In this document: positions 8,804-17,869 of the stretch, piece after piece
How positions within the stretch are numbered: the stretch's first letter is position 1
How the letters are laid out: every line of letters starts with the position of its first letter
Assembly (NCBI GenBank): GCA_946403625.1
Contig: CAMJAP010000008.1
Span: 1 to 58,514, forward strand
Reading direction: 5' to 3'
DNA length: 58,514 bases
From: an uncultured Lachnospiraceae bacterium
GTDB lineage: Bacteria > Bacillota > Clostridia > Lachnospirales > Lachnospiraceae
Program-made: the position numbers and the translations under genes
Notes under the pieces: generated by a model
What the model was told of the DNA's origin: nothing
Database searches by the model: none
Seen by the model: only the letters and a program-made list of their open reading frames with translations

Positions 8804-10450
8804 ATGAAGAAGAAAAACAATGAAATCTTTATTGTACTGATGATCCTTGTGTCCGGGATCGGGCTTTGTGCGGAAAGTTTTCTCTTTCATTGGGAATTTT
8901 GGGTGCCGCCCCTGATCCTTCTGGCGATGATCGGCATTTTGGTATTGTATGTTTTGAAACATACGTGGTATTCGCTGCGCAAAACATGCTATTTTTTGTT
9001 TACGTTTCTGGCGTTGTTCTACCATGGAGTTCACAAGGAAAACATGATCGATATCGGACTGGCGGTCTGTTTTTCGTTTGTCACGTTTACCCTGCTGGAC
9101 AGTCTGTTGATGCTGCGGATTTTTTATACGGAGTATATTGTTTTAATCGGGATCCGTATTTTTATCCTTACGGATTGGGAGATCGTACCGGCGGATGCGG
9201 CAACGGTTGCCGGGATCCTTTTTTCTGTGCTGGTGGTCAGTCTGACCTACTGGATGTCTGCCAGAATGCTTCGGGAACGAAAAGAATTACTGCAATTGCA
9301 GGAGCAAAATGAGAAAAAAAACGAAGCGGCAGATGCGGATACGGAAAATTTCCTGATCAATATTTCGCAGGAACTGCGTACACCGGTCAATGTCATCAAC
9401 GGAATGTCGGAGATCCTGATCGGCCGTCATGGCGGTGCGGAGGCAGATGCGATCCGCGGTGCGGGGATACGTCTGGCGCAACAACTGGAAGATCTCGGGG
9501 ATTATATCGAATGTAAGCGGCAAAAAGTACTTCCGCAGGAAGCGGAGTATATGTGCACATCGCTGGTCAACGATGTGGTGAACGGTTTTCGGTCCATGGA
9601 GAATACGACAAAACAGGAACTGGTGATGGATCTGGATCCGATGGTGCCGAGCAGACTGTACGGTGATGCCCGTAAGATTCACAAGATCTTTCGGCATCTT
9701 TTGGAGAATGCCGTAAAATATACGGAAATCGGCGGTATTTATATTCGTGTGTTCGCGGAAGAAAAAGAATACGGAGTGAATCTGTGTATTGAGATGACGG
9801 ATACCGGAATCGGCATGGACCGCCGTTTGGTCGCAGCCGTTTCGGAAGGAAAATATCCGGGGATGAAACAGAAAAAACGCAACAGCGGTATCGGACTGGG
9901 GCTGTTTATTGTTTATGGATTCGTACATCGTATGGGCGGATTTGTAAAGATCGAAAGTGAAAAAAACGTCGGAACCACCGTGCGGGTAACCCTTCCGCAG
10001 AAAGTAGTCGATAAGAGTCCGTGTCTGGCGCTGAATCACAGTTTTAACGGGGATCTGATCTTCCATGTGCGCCAGGATAAATATACCACGCCGGCAGTAC
10101 GTGATTTTTACCGTTCCATGGCGACCAATCTGGCAACCGGCATTCATGTTTCTCTGTATCCGGCACAGACGGTGCAGGAGATCGAAAAACTCCGCGAAAA
10201 ACTCCATGTTGCAATGATCTTTATGGGGCAGGAAGAGTATGAGGACAATCCTGCGTATTTTAACGCGCTGAGTAAAATGGGGATTGCCGTTGCGGTATCG
10301 GCGGCACCGGGCTTTCGCGCCGATCCGGACAGCACGGTTCATATTATGCCCAAGCCGTTGTATGCATATCACGTGATCAAAGCATTGAACGAAGGGCGAA
10401 CCTCCATGGAAACACCGGCCTCCGTAAGCGGGAAAGGAGGGAATGCATAA
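8804..10450 (+). CDS. Membrane histidine-kinase-like protein with Gln in place of phospho-acceptor His and a pseudo-receiver
   Basis: A 548-residue protein with about six transmembrane helices in residues 8-160 and a coiled coil at about 160-180. The HisKA-like motif reads ISQELRTP: Gln189 stands where the phosphorylated histidine belongs. The ATPase domain looks intact: N box with Asn302 (LLENAVKY), G1 box from Asp333 (DTGIGM) and G2 box GIGLGL. The last 130 residues resemble a receiver (a KPLYAYHVIKALN end like the KP motif) but lack the acidic pair and the acceptor aspartate, so it is a pseudo-receiver. It can probably bind ATP but not phosphorylate itself; a trans-acting kinase or purely allosteric role is inferred. 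It lies 18 bases after the GGDEF gene and abuts the next one. Confidence 0.88.
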   Translation: MKKKNNEIFIVLMILVSGIGLCAESFLFHWEFWVPPLILLAMIGILVLYVLKHTWYSLRKTCYFLFTFLALFYHGVHKENMIDIGLAVCFSFVTFTLLDSLLMLRIFYTEYIVLIGIRIFILTDWEIVPADAATVAGILFSVLVVSLTYWMSARMLRERKELLQLQEQNEKKNEAADADTENFLINISQELRTPVNVINGMSEILIGRHGGAEADAIRGAGIRLAQQLEDLGDYIECKRQKVLPQEAEYMCTSLVNDVVNGFRSMENTTKQELVMDLDPMVPSRLYGDARKIHKIFRHLLENAVKYTEIGGIYIRVFAEEKEYGVNLCIEMTDTGIGMDRRLVAAVSEGKYPGMKQKKRNSGIGLGLFIVYGFVHRMGGFVKIESEKNVGTTVRVTLPQKVVDKSPCLALNHSFNGDLIFHVRQDKYTTPAVRDFYRSMATNLATGIHVSLYPAQTVQEIEKLREKLHVAMIFMGQEEYEDNPAYFNALSKMGIAVAVSAAPGFRADPDSTVHIMPKPLYAYHVIKALNEGRTSMETPASVSGKGGNA

Positions 10451-13400
10451 ATGAATCGAAAAAGCCTTTTCCGCAGCATTTATGAAGCCATCCTTGATCC
10501 GGATCGGGAATTTACGGAGCGTATTTATCTGGGGCTTTCCCTGGTTTCTGAGATCATGGCCCTGATCGCGCTCATCGGGGACCTCATCATTGAGGAAAAT
10601 CCGGTGGAGACATGCACGATCTTCGGCATCATGGTCCTGATCCTGGTATTGATGGTGATCGGTTTTCTGAAAGACAAAGTGCGGGAAGCAAAGCGGGTCA
10701 CCGTTCTTGTGCTGGTCTTTTTGATCAATCCCGTGCTGTTCTTTTTCGGCGGTGGACTCCATGGCGGCGGCGTGATCTGGATCATCTTTACCTTTACCTA
10801 TGTCGGACTGGTCATGACCGGTAAATGGCGTACACTGATGATCATCTTGACCTTTTTGATCACGCTGATCTGTTATCTGGTCGGATGGTTTTTCCCGGAA
10901 ATGGTTTTGGATCATACCCCGGAAGCGTTTTTTATCGATTCCTTTGTGTCACTGGTTGTTGTAGGTATCATCTGTTTTGTAATGACCTGGCTGCAACGCC
11001 GGTTGTATAACTACGAATATGAGCGTGCGCAAAAAGCAGTGGAGACGGCGGAAGAACTGTCGAAGGCACAGAACCGTTTCTTCTCGCGTATGAGTCACGA
11101 GATCCGTACACCGATCAATTCGATCCTGGGCCTCAATGAACTGATCCTGCGTGAAGAAAATCTTTCCGAGGAGATCCTGAGGGATGCATCCGGGATCCAG
11201 GGATCCGGCAAGATGCTTTTGTCCCTCATCAACGATATTCTGGATTTCTCTCGCATCGAAGCCGGAAGCATGGAGATCATTTCGGTTGATTACCGGACCG
11301 AGCAGATGCTTTCGGAGATCATTAATATGTTCCGGGAACGGGCAAATGAAAAAGGCCTGGCTTTTCGTGTGACGATCGATCCGCGTTTGCCGGTAATGCT
11401 GTACGGCGACGAAATGCGCATCAAACAGATCCTGATCAATCTGCTCAACAATGCGGTCAAGTATACCCAGGAAGGGAGCGTGGAACTGCATGTCGAGCGA
11501 ATGGAAAAGGACGAAAAGAATGTGCAGTTATCCATTTCCGTAATGGATACCGGTATGGGGATTCGAAAGGAATCCATACCGCATTTGTTTGATGCTTTCA
11601 TAAGAGCTGATGAAGAAAAGAACCACTACATCGAAGGTACGGGGCTGGGACTGTCGATCGTAAAACAGCTGGTGGAACTGATGGGCGGCAGCGTTGCGGT
11701 GAACAGTATCTATGGCACGGGTTCCACCTTTACGGTGGTGCTGGCGCAGGGCATTTCCGATCCGGCGCAGATCGGCGAGCTGAATATCCGTCAGGATACG
11801 CTGCAGCAAAAGGTTTACGAATGCAGTTTCCGCGCAAACGATGTCCGCATCCTGATCGTCGATGACAACGAGATGAACCTGGAGGTGGAAGGAAAACTGT
11901 TGAAGGATACCGGCATTGCAGTGGATAAGGCCGAATCCGGCAAGAAGGCGCTGGAACTGACCCTGCAGTATCATTATGATGTGATCCTGATGGACCATAT
12001 GATGCCGGAAATGGACGGGATCGAGTGTCTGGAGAATATCCGAAATCAGACCGGCGGTTTGAACCGTGCTACACCGGTTGTGGTTCTTACGGCCAATGCG
12101 GGAAGCGACAACCGTGAGTTGTATAACCGTGCCGGGTTTGACGGCTATATGGTCAAACCGGTATCCGGCGAAATGCTGGAAAATACCCTGGTCAAATATA
12201 TTTCGGCGGATAAACTGACGATCAACAGTAACAAGATGATGACCAAGAACGAAAACATCAATACGACCGCCGGATATTCCGGAAAACTGCCGGTCATCAT
12301 TACCGCAACGAGTATGTGTGATCTGCCGGTGGCGTTGATCCGTAAACTGCATCTGCCCATTTTGCCGTACAAGATCCGCACGGAAGAAGGCGAATTCCAG
12401 GATGGCGTGCAGATGAGCGCGGATGAGCTGATCCGCTACATTAACACCGGCAAGAATGCCAGTTCCATGCATCCGACGGAAGAAGAATACATGGCCTTTT
12501 TCTCCGAGGCATTGAAACGGGCACATCACGTCATCCATATTGCACTGACCAACAGTATGAGCGAGGATTATGAGATCGCGTCGGAAGCGGCCAAGTCCTT
12601 TGACAATGTGACGGTATTCAATTCGGAGTGCCTGTCTTCGGCTACCGGTATCATGGTGCTGATCGCGCACAAACTGGTACAGATGAATCTGTCCGTGGAA
12701 GACATTCTTGCCGAACTGGAAACGGTGAAACAACGGATGCGCTGTTCCTTTGTGATCGATACTACCGAATATATGCGGCACAGGGAATTGGTCAGCCCCC
12801 AGATCGATGCGATCGCCAGAAGTTTAAATCTGCATCCGTATCTGCATCTGAAAAATAATCGCTCCGTGATCGGCGGTATCTGGATCGGAAAACGGGAACG
12901 TGCCTATCGAAAGTATATTGAAAAGGTGTTTCCGGCCAATCGGGATCCGGATACGGAGCTGGTATTTATCACCTATGTGGACGTTCCGGTGGATACCCTC
13001 AACTGGATCAAGGATGAGATCTCCAAATACGAGCATTTTGCGCATGTGATCATCAAGCAGGCGTCTGCGGCAATCTCCTCCAACTGCGGCCCGGGAACTT
13101 TCGGCATTCTGTATTTTGACAAATCCGACAAGTCCTATAACCTTTCCTCGTTCCTCGAAGACGAAGCGATGTTCTGGGAAGAAGAACTGACTGAGGAGGT
13201 ACCGGAGGAAGAAACGTTACAGGAGGCGGATTGGATGCCGGAGGAAGACGAAACTGCAACGGAAGAAACACAAGCGTCTGCGGAATCGTACGGACTTGCG
13301 CCTGCGGAGGCGTCCGGGCGCAATGCCAAACGGCGGAAGGAAAACGAGAAGGAGCCGCAGGATGGAGAAGAGGCCGATCCTGCGGCGGAAAACCGTATCA

Positions 13401-13774
13401 TGATCCTTTCGTATCAATACAGCGTGGTCGTAAAAGGCATGGAACGCAAGCTGAAAAATGACGGCTACGAGGTGGTTTCCTATGCGGAAGACCTGAAATA
13501 CCATGCGAACGAACAGGCCGGCAAAACGGCGGTGCAGCTGATCTATCTGCCGAAGGACCTCTTGGAAGATACCGCAAAACAGGCGATTTTACAGGATCTG
13601 GTACAGATCGCATCGGAGCAGGAACAGCGTCTGCTGCTGATCGGAGAGGCTGAGCAGTACGAAAAAGTGGCGGAAGAACTGCCGGCCGTAAAGGAGATCA
13701 AATGGATGGATCGGCCTGTCGATCTGGACCGGCTTGCGCGGACGGTTTCCGAAATGCGAAAAAGCGGCAAATAA
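10451..13774 (+). CDS. Hybrid histidine kinase fused to a DegV (fatty-acid-binding) domain
   Basis: A 1107-residue protein. Order: about five to six membrane helices (about 20-185), HisKA with His216 (MSHEIRTP), a complete HATPase domain (LLNNAVKY, DTGMGI, GTGLGLS), receiver at about 457-580 with Asp515 (MDHMMPEMDG), then from about 610 to 890 a DegV-type domain. The DegV signs are the start PVIITATSMCDLP, the DGVQMSADEL stretch, SSMHPTEEEY in the place of the usual TSQP segment, the FVIDTTEYMRH block, and the closing NCGPGTFGILYF that matches the family HTGPGALGLAF. A long acidic linker (about 895-975) leads to a C-terminal pseudo-receiver without phospho-acceptor. DegV proteins bind fatty acids, so sensing of acyl chains is a plausible inference. 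It is the only complete kinase of the operon and may feed the two incomplete ones. Confidence 0.87.
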   Translation: MNRKSLFRSIYEAILDPDREFTERIYLGLSLVSEIMALIALIGDLIIEENPVETCTIFGIMVLILVLMVIGFLKDKVREAKRVTVLVLVFLINPVLFFFGGGLHGGGVIWIIFTFTYVGLVMTGKWRTLMIILTFLITLICYLVGWFFPEMVLDHTPEAFFIDSFVSLVVVGIICFVMTWLQRRLYNYEYERAQKAVETAEELSKAQNRFFSRMSHEIRTPINSILGLNELILREENLSEEILRDASGIQGSGKMLLSLINDILDFSRIEAGSMEIISVDYRTEQMLSEIINMFRERANEKGLAFRVTIDPRLPVMLYGDEMRIKQILINLLNNAVKYTQEGSVELHVERMEKDEKNVQLSISVMDTGMGIRKESIPHLFDAFIRADEEKNHYIEGTGLGLSIVKQLVELMGGSVAVNSIYGTGSTFTVVLAQGISDPAQIGELNIRQDTLQQKVYECSFRANDVRILIVDDNEMNLEVEGKLLKDTGIAVDKAESGKKALELTLQYHYDVILMDHMMPEMDGIECLENIRNQTGGLNRATPVVVLTANAGSDNRELYNRAGFDGYMVKPVSGEMLENTLVKYISADKLTINSNKMMTKNENINTTAGYSGKLPVIITATSMCDLPVALIRKLHLPILPYKIRTEEGEFQDGVQMSADELIRYINTGKNASSMHPTEEEYMAFFSEALKRAHHVIHIALTNSMSEDYEIASEAAKSFDNVTVFNSECLSSATGIMVLIAHKLVQMNLSVEDILAELETVKQRMRCSFVIDTTEYMRHRELVSPQIDAIARSLNLHPYLHLKNNRSVIGGIWIGKRERAYRKYIEKVFPANRDPDTELVFITYVDVPVDTLNWIKDEISKYEHFAHVIIKQASAAISSNCGPGTFGILYFDKSDKSYNLSSFLEDEAMFWEEELTEEVPEEETLQEADWMPEEDETATEETQASAESYGLAPAEASGRNAKRRKENEKEPQDGEEADPAAENRIMILSYQYSVVVKGMERKLKNDGYEVVSYAEDLKYHANEQAGKTAVQLIYLPKDLLEDTAKQAILQDLVQIASEQEQRLLLIGEAEQYEKVAEELPAVKEIKWMDRPVDLDRLARTVSEMRKSGK

Positions 13775-13816
13775 ATACACGAATTTTAAAGTTTTATATG
13801 CAAAATGCTCAAGATA

Positions 13817-13825
13817 TGCTATAAT
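13817..13825 (+). promoter_or_regulatory. Extended -10 promoter of the aroG-miaA operon
   Basis: TGCTATAAT (13817-13825) is a perfect extended -10 element (TGnTATAAT). The -35 region 17 bases upstream (TATGCA) is poor, as is common with extended -10 promoters. It lies 55 bases before the DAHP synthase start. Confidence 0.6.
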
Positions 13826-13879
13826 ACATAGTTGATTTTTCATAAATAATTTTTGGATGCAATAAAGGAGTAAGTTTCG

Positions 13880-14917
13880 ATGGAAAAGTGTATGCAGCTG
13901 ATCCGGGAACTGCCCACGCCGCAGGCGCTGAAGCAGCAGTTTCCGCTGGATCCTTCCGTAGCACCGATCAAGGAAAAAAGGGATGCGGAGATCGCAGATA
14001 TCTTCAGCGGAAAGAGTAATAAATTCCTGCTCATCATCGGTCCGTGTTCGGCGGACAATGAGGATGCGGTATTGGATTATATGAACCGTCTGGCCAGAGT
14101 ATATCAGAAGATCAAGGACAAGATCTTTATCATTCCGCGAGTATATACCAACAAGCCGCGTACCACGGGGCTCGGCTACAAGGGAATGTTGCACCAGCCG
14201 GATCCGGAAGGCAAAGAGGATATGCTGGCCGGCATTATCGCCATCCGTGAAATGCATGCACGTGTGGTTAGGGAAACCGGATTTACCTGTGCGGAAGAGA
14301 TGCTGTATCCGGAAAATCACAGTTATTTATCCGACCTTTTGTCCTATGTAGCGGTCGGAGCACGTTCCGTAGAGGATCAGCAGCACCGCATCGTTGCCAG
14401 CGGCATCGGTATCCCGGCCGGTATGAAGAATCCGACCAGCGGTGATATCTCGGTTATGATGAATTCCATCATTGCGGCACAGAACCCGCAGAAGTTTGTA
14501 TACCGCGGCTGGGAAGTCAAGACTACGGGTAATCCGTATGCCCACGCGATCCTGCGCGGCTACGTAAACCAGTTCGGACAGAGCATTGCAAACTATCACT
14601 ATGAGGACTTGAGACGTCTTTTGGATGCTTACGAAGAGCATAAGGATCTGGTGAATCCGGCGGTGATCATTGACTGTAATCATTCCAACTCCGGAAAGAA
14701 ATACCTGGAGCAGATCCGCATCAGCCGTGATGTAATGCACAGCCGTCATGTGAATCCGGAGATCCGCAGCCTGGTAAAGGGCCTGATGATCGAAAGCTAC
14801 ATCGAAGACGGCGCACAGAAGATCGGCGAGGGTATATACGGCAAATCGATCACCGATCCATGCCTGGGCTGGGAAAAGACGGAACAGCTGTTGTATGAAT
14901 TGGCAGAGCTTGCTTAA
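13880..14917 (+). CDS. aroF: 3-deoxy-7-phosphoheptulonate (DAHP) synthase, AroF/G/H type
   Basis: This enzyme condenses phosphoenolpyruvate with erythrose 4-phosphate, the first step of the shikimate pathway. The 345-residue length and the motifs LLIIGPCSADN, KPRTTGLGYKG, GIPAGMKNPTSGD and DCNHSNSGKK identify the type I alpha class related to E. coli AroF/G/H. The paralogue letter cannot be assigned from sequence alone. The start has AAAGGAG upstream. It is the promoter-proximal gene of a long unit that continues into proline and DNA-repair genes; aroB lies elsewhere in the window. Confidence 0.93.
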   Translation: MEKCMQLIRELPTPQALKQQFPLDPSVAPIKEKRDAEIADIFSGKSNKFLLIIGPCSADNEDAVLDYMNRLARVYQKIKDKIFIIPRVYTNKPRTTGLGYKGMLHQPDPEGKEDMLAGIIAIREMHARVVRETGFTCAEEMLYPENHSYLSDLLSYVAVGARSVEDQQHRIVASGIGIPAGMKNPTSGDISVMMNSIIAAQNPQKFVYRGWEVKTTGNPYAHAILRGYVNQFGQSIANYHYEDLRRLLDAYEEHKDLVNPAVIIDCNHSNSGKKYLEQIRISRDVMHSRHVNPEIRSLVKGLMIESYIEDGAQKIGEGIYGKSITDPCLGWEKTEQLLYELAELA

Positions 14918-14952
14918 GAACGATATTGCAGATAGATGGGAAGTACGAAGAA

Positions 14953-15798
14953 ATGGATCAGTTTAGAGAGTTGATCAAGAACAAGAAGCGCATCGTGGTG
15001 AAGATCGGATCTTCCTCCCTGCGCCATAAAGAAACCGGCGATTTTGATTTTGTAAAGATTGATACACTGGTGCGTGAGTTGTGCAACCTGCGCAATCAGG
15101 GCAAGGATGTGATCCTGGTATCCTCCGGTGCCATTGCGGCAGGACGCAAAGTGGTACATATTGCCGAGGAAGAGCGGGACAAAGTATCCGTAAAGCAGGC
15201 ATGCGCGGCGATCGGCCAGGCAAGGCTGATGATGACCTACGAAAAGATCTTTTCGGAATACGGTCAGGTAGCGGCACAGATCCTGATGACCAAGGACACC
15301 ATTGTTGCGGATCTCAACCGTTTCAATGCGCACAATACCTTTATGGAACTGTTGAAACTTGGCGTGATCCCGGTCGTAAACGAAAATGATACGATCTCCA
15401 CCTACGAGATCGAATTTGGCGATAATGATACACTGTCGGCCATTGTGGCGGCACTGGTGGATGCGGATCTGCTGATCCTGCTTTCCGATATCGACGGCTT
15501 GTATACCGATGATCCGCGGAAAAATCCGGAGGCAAAGTTTTTACCCATCGTTCCGGAACTGACACCGGAGATCATGTCTATGGGCAAAGGAACGACGGGA
15601 TCGGATGTGGGAACCGGCGGTATGGATACCAAGCTGCGTGCTGCAGAGATCGCGACCAGATCCGGCGCGGATATGATCATTGCCAATGCAAAGGATGTTC
15701 GTATCATTCACCGCATTATGGACGGTCGTGATGCCGGTACATTGTTCCTGGCACACAAGGATGAAAACTTCTACTTAAAAGACTATGTAGAAGGATAA
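14953..15798 (+). CDS. proB: Glutamate 5-kinase ProB, short form without PUA domain
   Basis: ProB phosphorylates glutamate to gamma-glutamyl phosphate, the first step of proline synthesis. Motifs visible are VVKIGSSSL, IPVVNENDTIS, GDNDTLSA, SDIDGLYTDDPR and GTGGMDTKLRAA, all of the amino-acid kinase fold. At 281 residues it ends after the kinase domain and lacks the C-terminal PUA domain that makes E. coli ProB about 367 residues. A TTG at 14926 would add nine residues, but the ATG at 14953 fits the family start. proA lies three genes downstream. Confidence 0.94.
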   Translation: MDQFRELIKNKKRIVVKIGSSSLRHKETGDFDFVKIDTLVRELCNLRNQGKDVILVSSGAIAAGRKVVHIAEEERDKVSVKQACAAIGQARLMMTYEKIFSEYGQVAAQILMTKDTIVADLNRFNAHNTFMELLKLGVIPVVNENDTISTYEIEFGDNDTLSAIVAALVDADLLILLSDIDGLYTDDPRKNPEAKFLPIVPELTPEIMSMGKGTTGSDVGTGGMDTKLRAAEIATRSGADMIIANAKDVRIIHRIMDGRDAGTLFLAHKDENFYLKDYVEG

Positions 15799-15825
15799 GC
15801 AAGCGGATACTGAGGGGAAAGTATT

Positions 15826-16044
15826 ATGACAATGGATGAACGCATAGCGCGTATCAATGAATTGTATCATTTATCACAGGAGCGGGAACTGACGGAAGCG
15901 GAGAAAGCGGAACAGAAAACGCTGCGCAAGGAATATGTGGATGCCGTCAGAGGCAATCTGAAAGCACAGCTGGATAATATCGATATCGTAGAAAAAGACG
16001 GAACGATCACAAATCTGGGGGAAAAACACAATGCTCGCAAATGA
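15826..16044 (+). CDS. DUF896 (YnzC-family) small protein
   Basis: A 72-residue highly charged helical protein starting MTMDERIARINELYH with a conserved LTEAEKAEQKTLRKEYVDAVRGNLKAQL pattern broken over two helices, the signature of the DUF896/UPF0291 family (B. subtilis YnzC). The function is not established. The gene starts 27 bases after proB and its last 14 bases overlap the cyclo-ligase gene, so it is co-transcribed within the proB-proA segment. Confidence 0.88.
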   Translation: MTMDERIARINELYHLSQERELTEAEKAEQKTLRKEYVDAVRGNLKAQLDNIDIVEKDGTITNLGEKHNARK

Positions 16045-16609
16045 TAAAGCAACGATTCGCAGAGAAACTATCAAATTGAGAGATCATCAGTCGTCCATGG
16101 AACGCCGGGAACGCTCCCAGCTGTTAACGCAGCGGCTGTTCGGGATCGAGTGTGTGCGCAGGGCTACGGAGATATTGCTGTATGCGGATTTCGGCTCCGA
16201 AGTAATGACCGGGCAGATGTTTCGCAATGCGATCGACATGGGAAAGAAAGTATATTATCCCAAAGTCGAGGGGGATGCGATCGCCTATTATCGTGTGGAA
16301 AATCTCGATGAACTCAACGTGGGATACCGCGGTATTCAGGAGCCGTTTATGCCTAGAGCAGCGGCCAAAGGCAATTTCTTAAGTGACAGTGTGATCATTG
16401 TCCCCGGTAGCGCCTTTTCCAGAGAAGGCTATCGTGTCGGCTACGGAAAAGGTTTCTATGATCGTTATCTGGCGGCACACCCGGAACTGAACCGCATCGG
16501 CGTATGCTATGATGTGCAGCTTTTGTGGCAATGCCCGCATGACGAATACGATGTAAAGATGGATCGTATTGTAACCGAGTTTGAGGAATTGTATTTTGAA
16601 AGAAAATAA
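16031..16609 (+). CDS. 5-formyltetrahydrofolate cyclo-ligase
   Basis: A 192-residue protein that converts 5-formyl-THF to 5,10-methenyl-THF using ATP. The diagnostic block GYRVGYGKGFYDRYL (family GxRxGxGxGxYD) follows VIIVPGSAF, and the C-terminus has DEYDVKMDRIVTE. It starts inside the end of the DUF896 gene, which suggests translational coupling. Its place between proB and proA is not explained by a shared pathway. Confidence 0.93.
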   Translation: MLANDKATIRRETIKLRDHQSSMERRERSQLLTQRLFGIECVRRATEILLYADFGSEVMTGQMFRNAIDMGKKVYYPKVEGDAIAYYRVENLDELNVGYRGIQEPFMPRAAAKGNFLSDSVIIVPGSAFSREGYRVGYGKGFYDRYLAAHPELNRIGVCYDVQLLWQCPHDEYDVKMDRIVTEFEELYFERK

Positions 16610-16622
16610 ATGAGGTAAAGGT

Positions 16623-17867
16623 ATGGAATTAGAGTCTTTATGCCGCAATGCCAAAGCGGCAAAATATGAGATGCAAAGATACAGCACACAGCAGAAGAAC
16701 GATGCTCTGAACAAGATCGCGGATCTGCTGGTGGCAAATGGAGAAGAGATCATCGAGGCAAATGCCAAGGATCTGGAGAATGCGCAGGCCAAAGGCATGA
16801 GCGTGGCACTGCAGGATCGTCTGCGTCTGACTACGGCACGTATCGAAGGCATGAGCGAAGGTTTAAAGCAGGTGGCGGCACTGCCGGATCCTATCGGCGA
16901 AGTGTTGGAGACTTTTGATCGTCCGAATGGTCTGAAACTGGCAAAAGTACGTGTGCCGCTTGGCGTGATCGGCATCATTTATGAATCCCGTCCGAACGTT
17001 ACGGCAGATGCGTTTGCGCTGACTTTCAAATCCGGCAATGTCGTGATCTTAAAAGGCGGCAGCGATGCCATCCATTCCAATATGGCGATCACCAAAGTAA
17101 TCCGTGACGGTCTGAAAGAATGCGGCATTACGGAAGATGCCATCTCTCTGATCGAATCCACCGACCGTGAGACCACCAAACAGTTTATGCAGATGCGCGA
17201 CTATGTGGATGTGCTGATCCCGAGAGGCTCGGCAGGTCTGATCCGCAGCGTTGTGGAAAACAGCAAGATCCCTGTGATCGAGACCGGCGCCGGAAACTGC
17301 CATATCTATATCGATGAGACCGCCGATGCCGAGATGGCAAAGAACATTATTGTCAATGCCAAGACACAGCGTCTGGGCGTATGCAATGCGTGCGAATCCC
17401 TGGTGATCCATGAAAAAGCGGTGGATACCGTATTCCCGGTGGTTGCTGCGGCATTGAAAGAAAAAGAAGTGGAACTGCGTGCGGACGAAACGGCACTGGC
17501 AGCATGTGATCTGTGTGTGGCGGCTTCCGAAGAAGATTTCGGCACCGAATATCTGGATCTTTTGATCTCGGTCAAGACGGTCAAGAACGTGGACGAAGCG
17601 ATCGCGCATATCAATAAATATTCGACCCATCATTCCGAGGCGATCATCACGCAGAATGATGCCAATGCAACGAAGTTTTTGAACGAAGTGGACAGCGCCT
17701 GCGTTTATGTGAATGCATCCACCCGTTTTACCGACGGTTTTGAGTTTGGTTTTGGGGCTGAAATCGGTATCAGCACGCAGATGCTGCATGCCAGAGGACC
17801 GATGGGCCTGAAGGAACTGACCACCTACAAGTATCAGATCCGCGGGAACGGTCAGGTAAGAGGTTAA
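16623..17867 (+). CDS. proA: Gamma-glutamyl phosphate reductase ProA
   Basis: ProA reduces gamma-glutamyl phosphate to glutamate 5-semialdehyde with NADPH, the second step of proline synthesis. The 414-residue length is normal. It has the aldehyde-dehydrogenase-like catalytic cysteine in [11 protein letters not shown], the [16 protein letters not shown] block and [14 protein letters not shown] near the end. It starts 13 bases after the cyclo-ligase and ends 2 bases before miaB. Confidence 0.96.
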   Translation: MELESLCRNAKAAKYEMQRYSTQQKNDALNKIADLLVANGEEIIEANAKDLENAQAKGMSVALQDRLRLTTARIEGMSEGLKQVAALPDPIGEVLETFDRPNGLKLAKVRVPLGVIGIIYESRPNVTADAFALTFKSGNVVILKGGSDAIHSNMAITKVIRDGLKECGITEDAISLIESTDRETTKQFMQMRDYVDVLIPRGSAGLIRSVVENSKIPVIETGAGNCHIYIDETADAEMAKNIIVNAKTQRLGVCNACESLVIHEKAVDTVFPVVAAALKEKEVELRADETALAACDLCVAASEEDFGTEYLDLLISVKTVKNVDEAIAHINKYSTHHSEAIITQNDANATKFLNEVDSACVYVNASTRFTDGFEFGFGAEIGISTQMLHARGPMGLKELTTYKYQIRGNGQVRG

Positions 17868-17869
17868 GT

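Noticed and set aside
9287-10915. 542-codon minus-strand frame opposite the kinase genes
   Set aside because: It spans the junction of two well-supported plus-strand genes and has no domain features.
11528-12781. 417-codon minus-strand frame opposite the DegV-kinase gene
   Set aside because: Shadow frame without RBS or motif.
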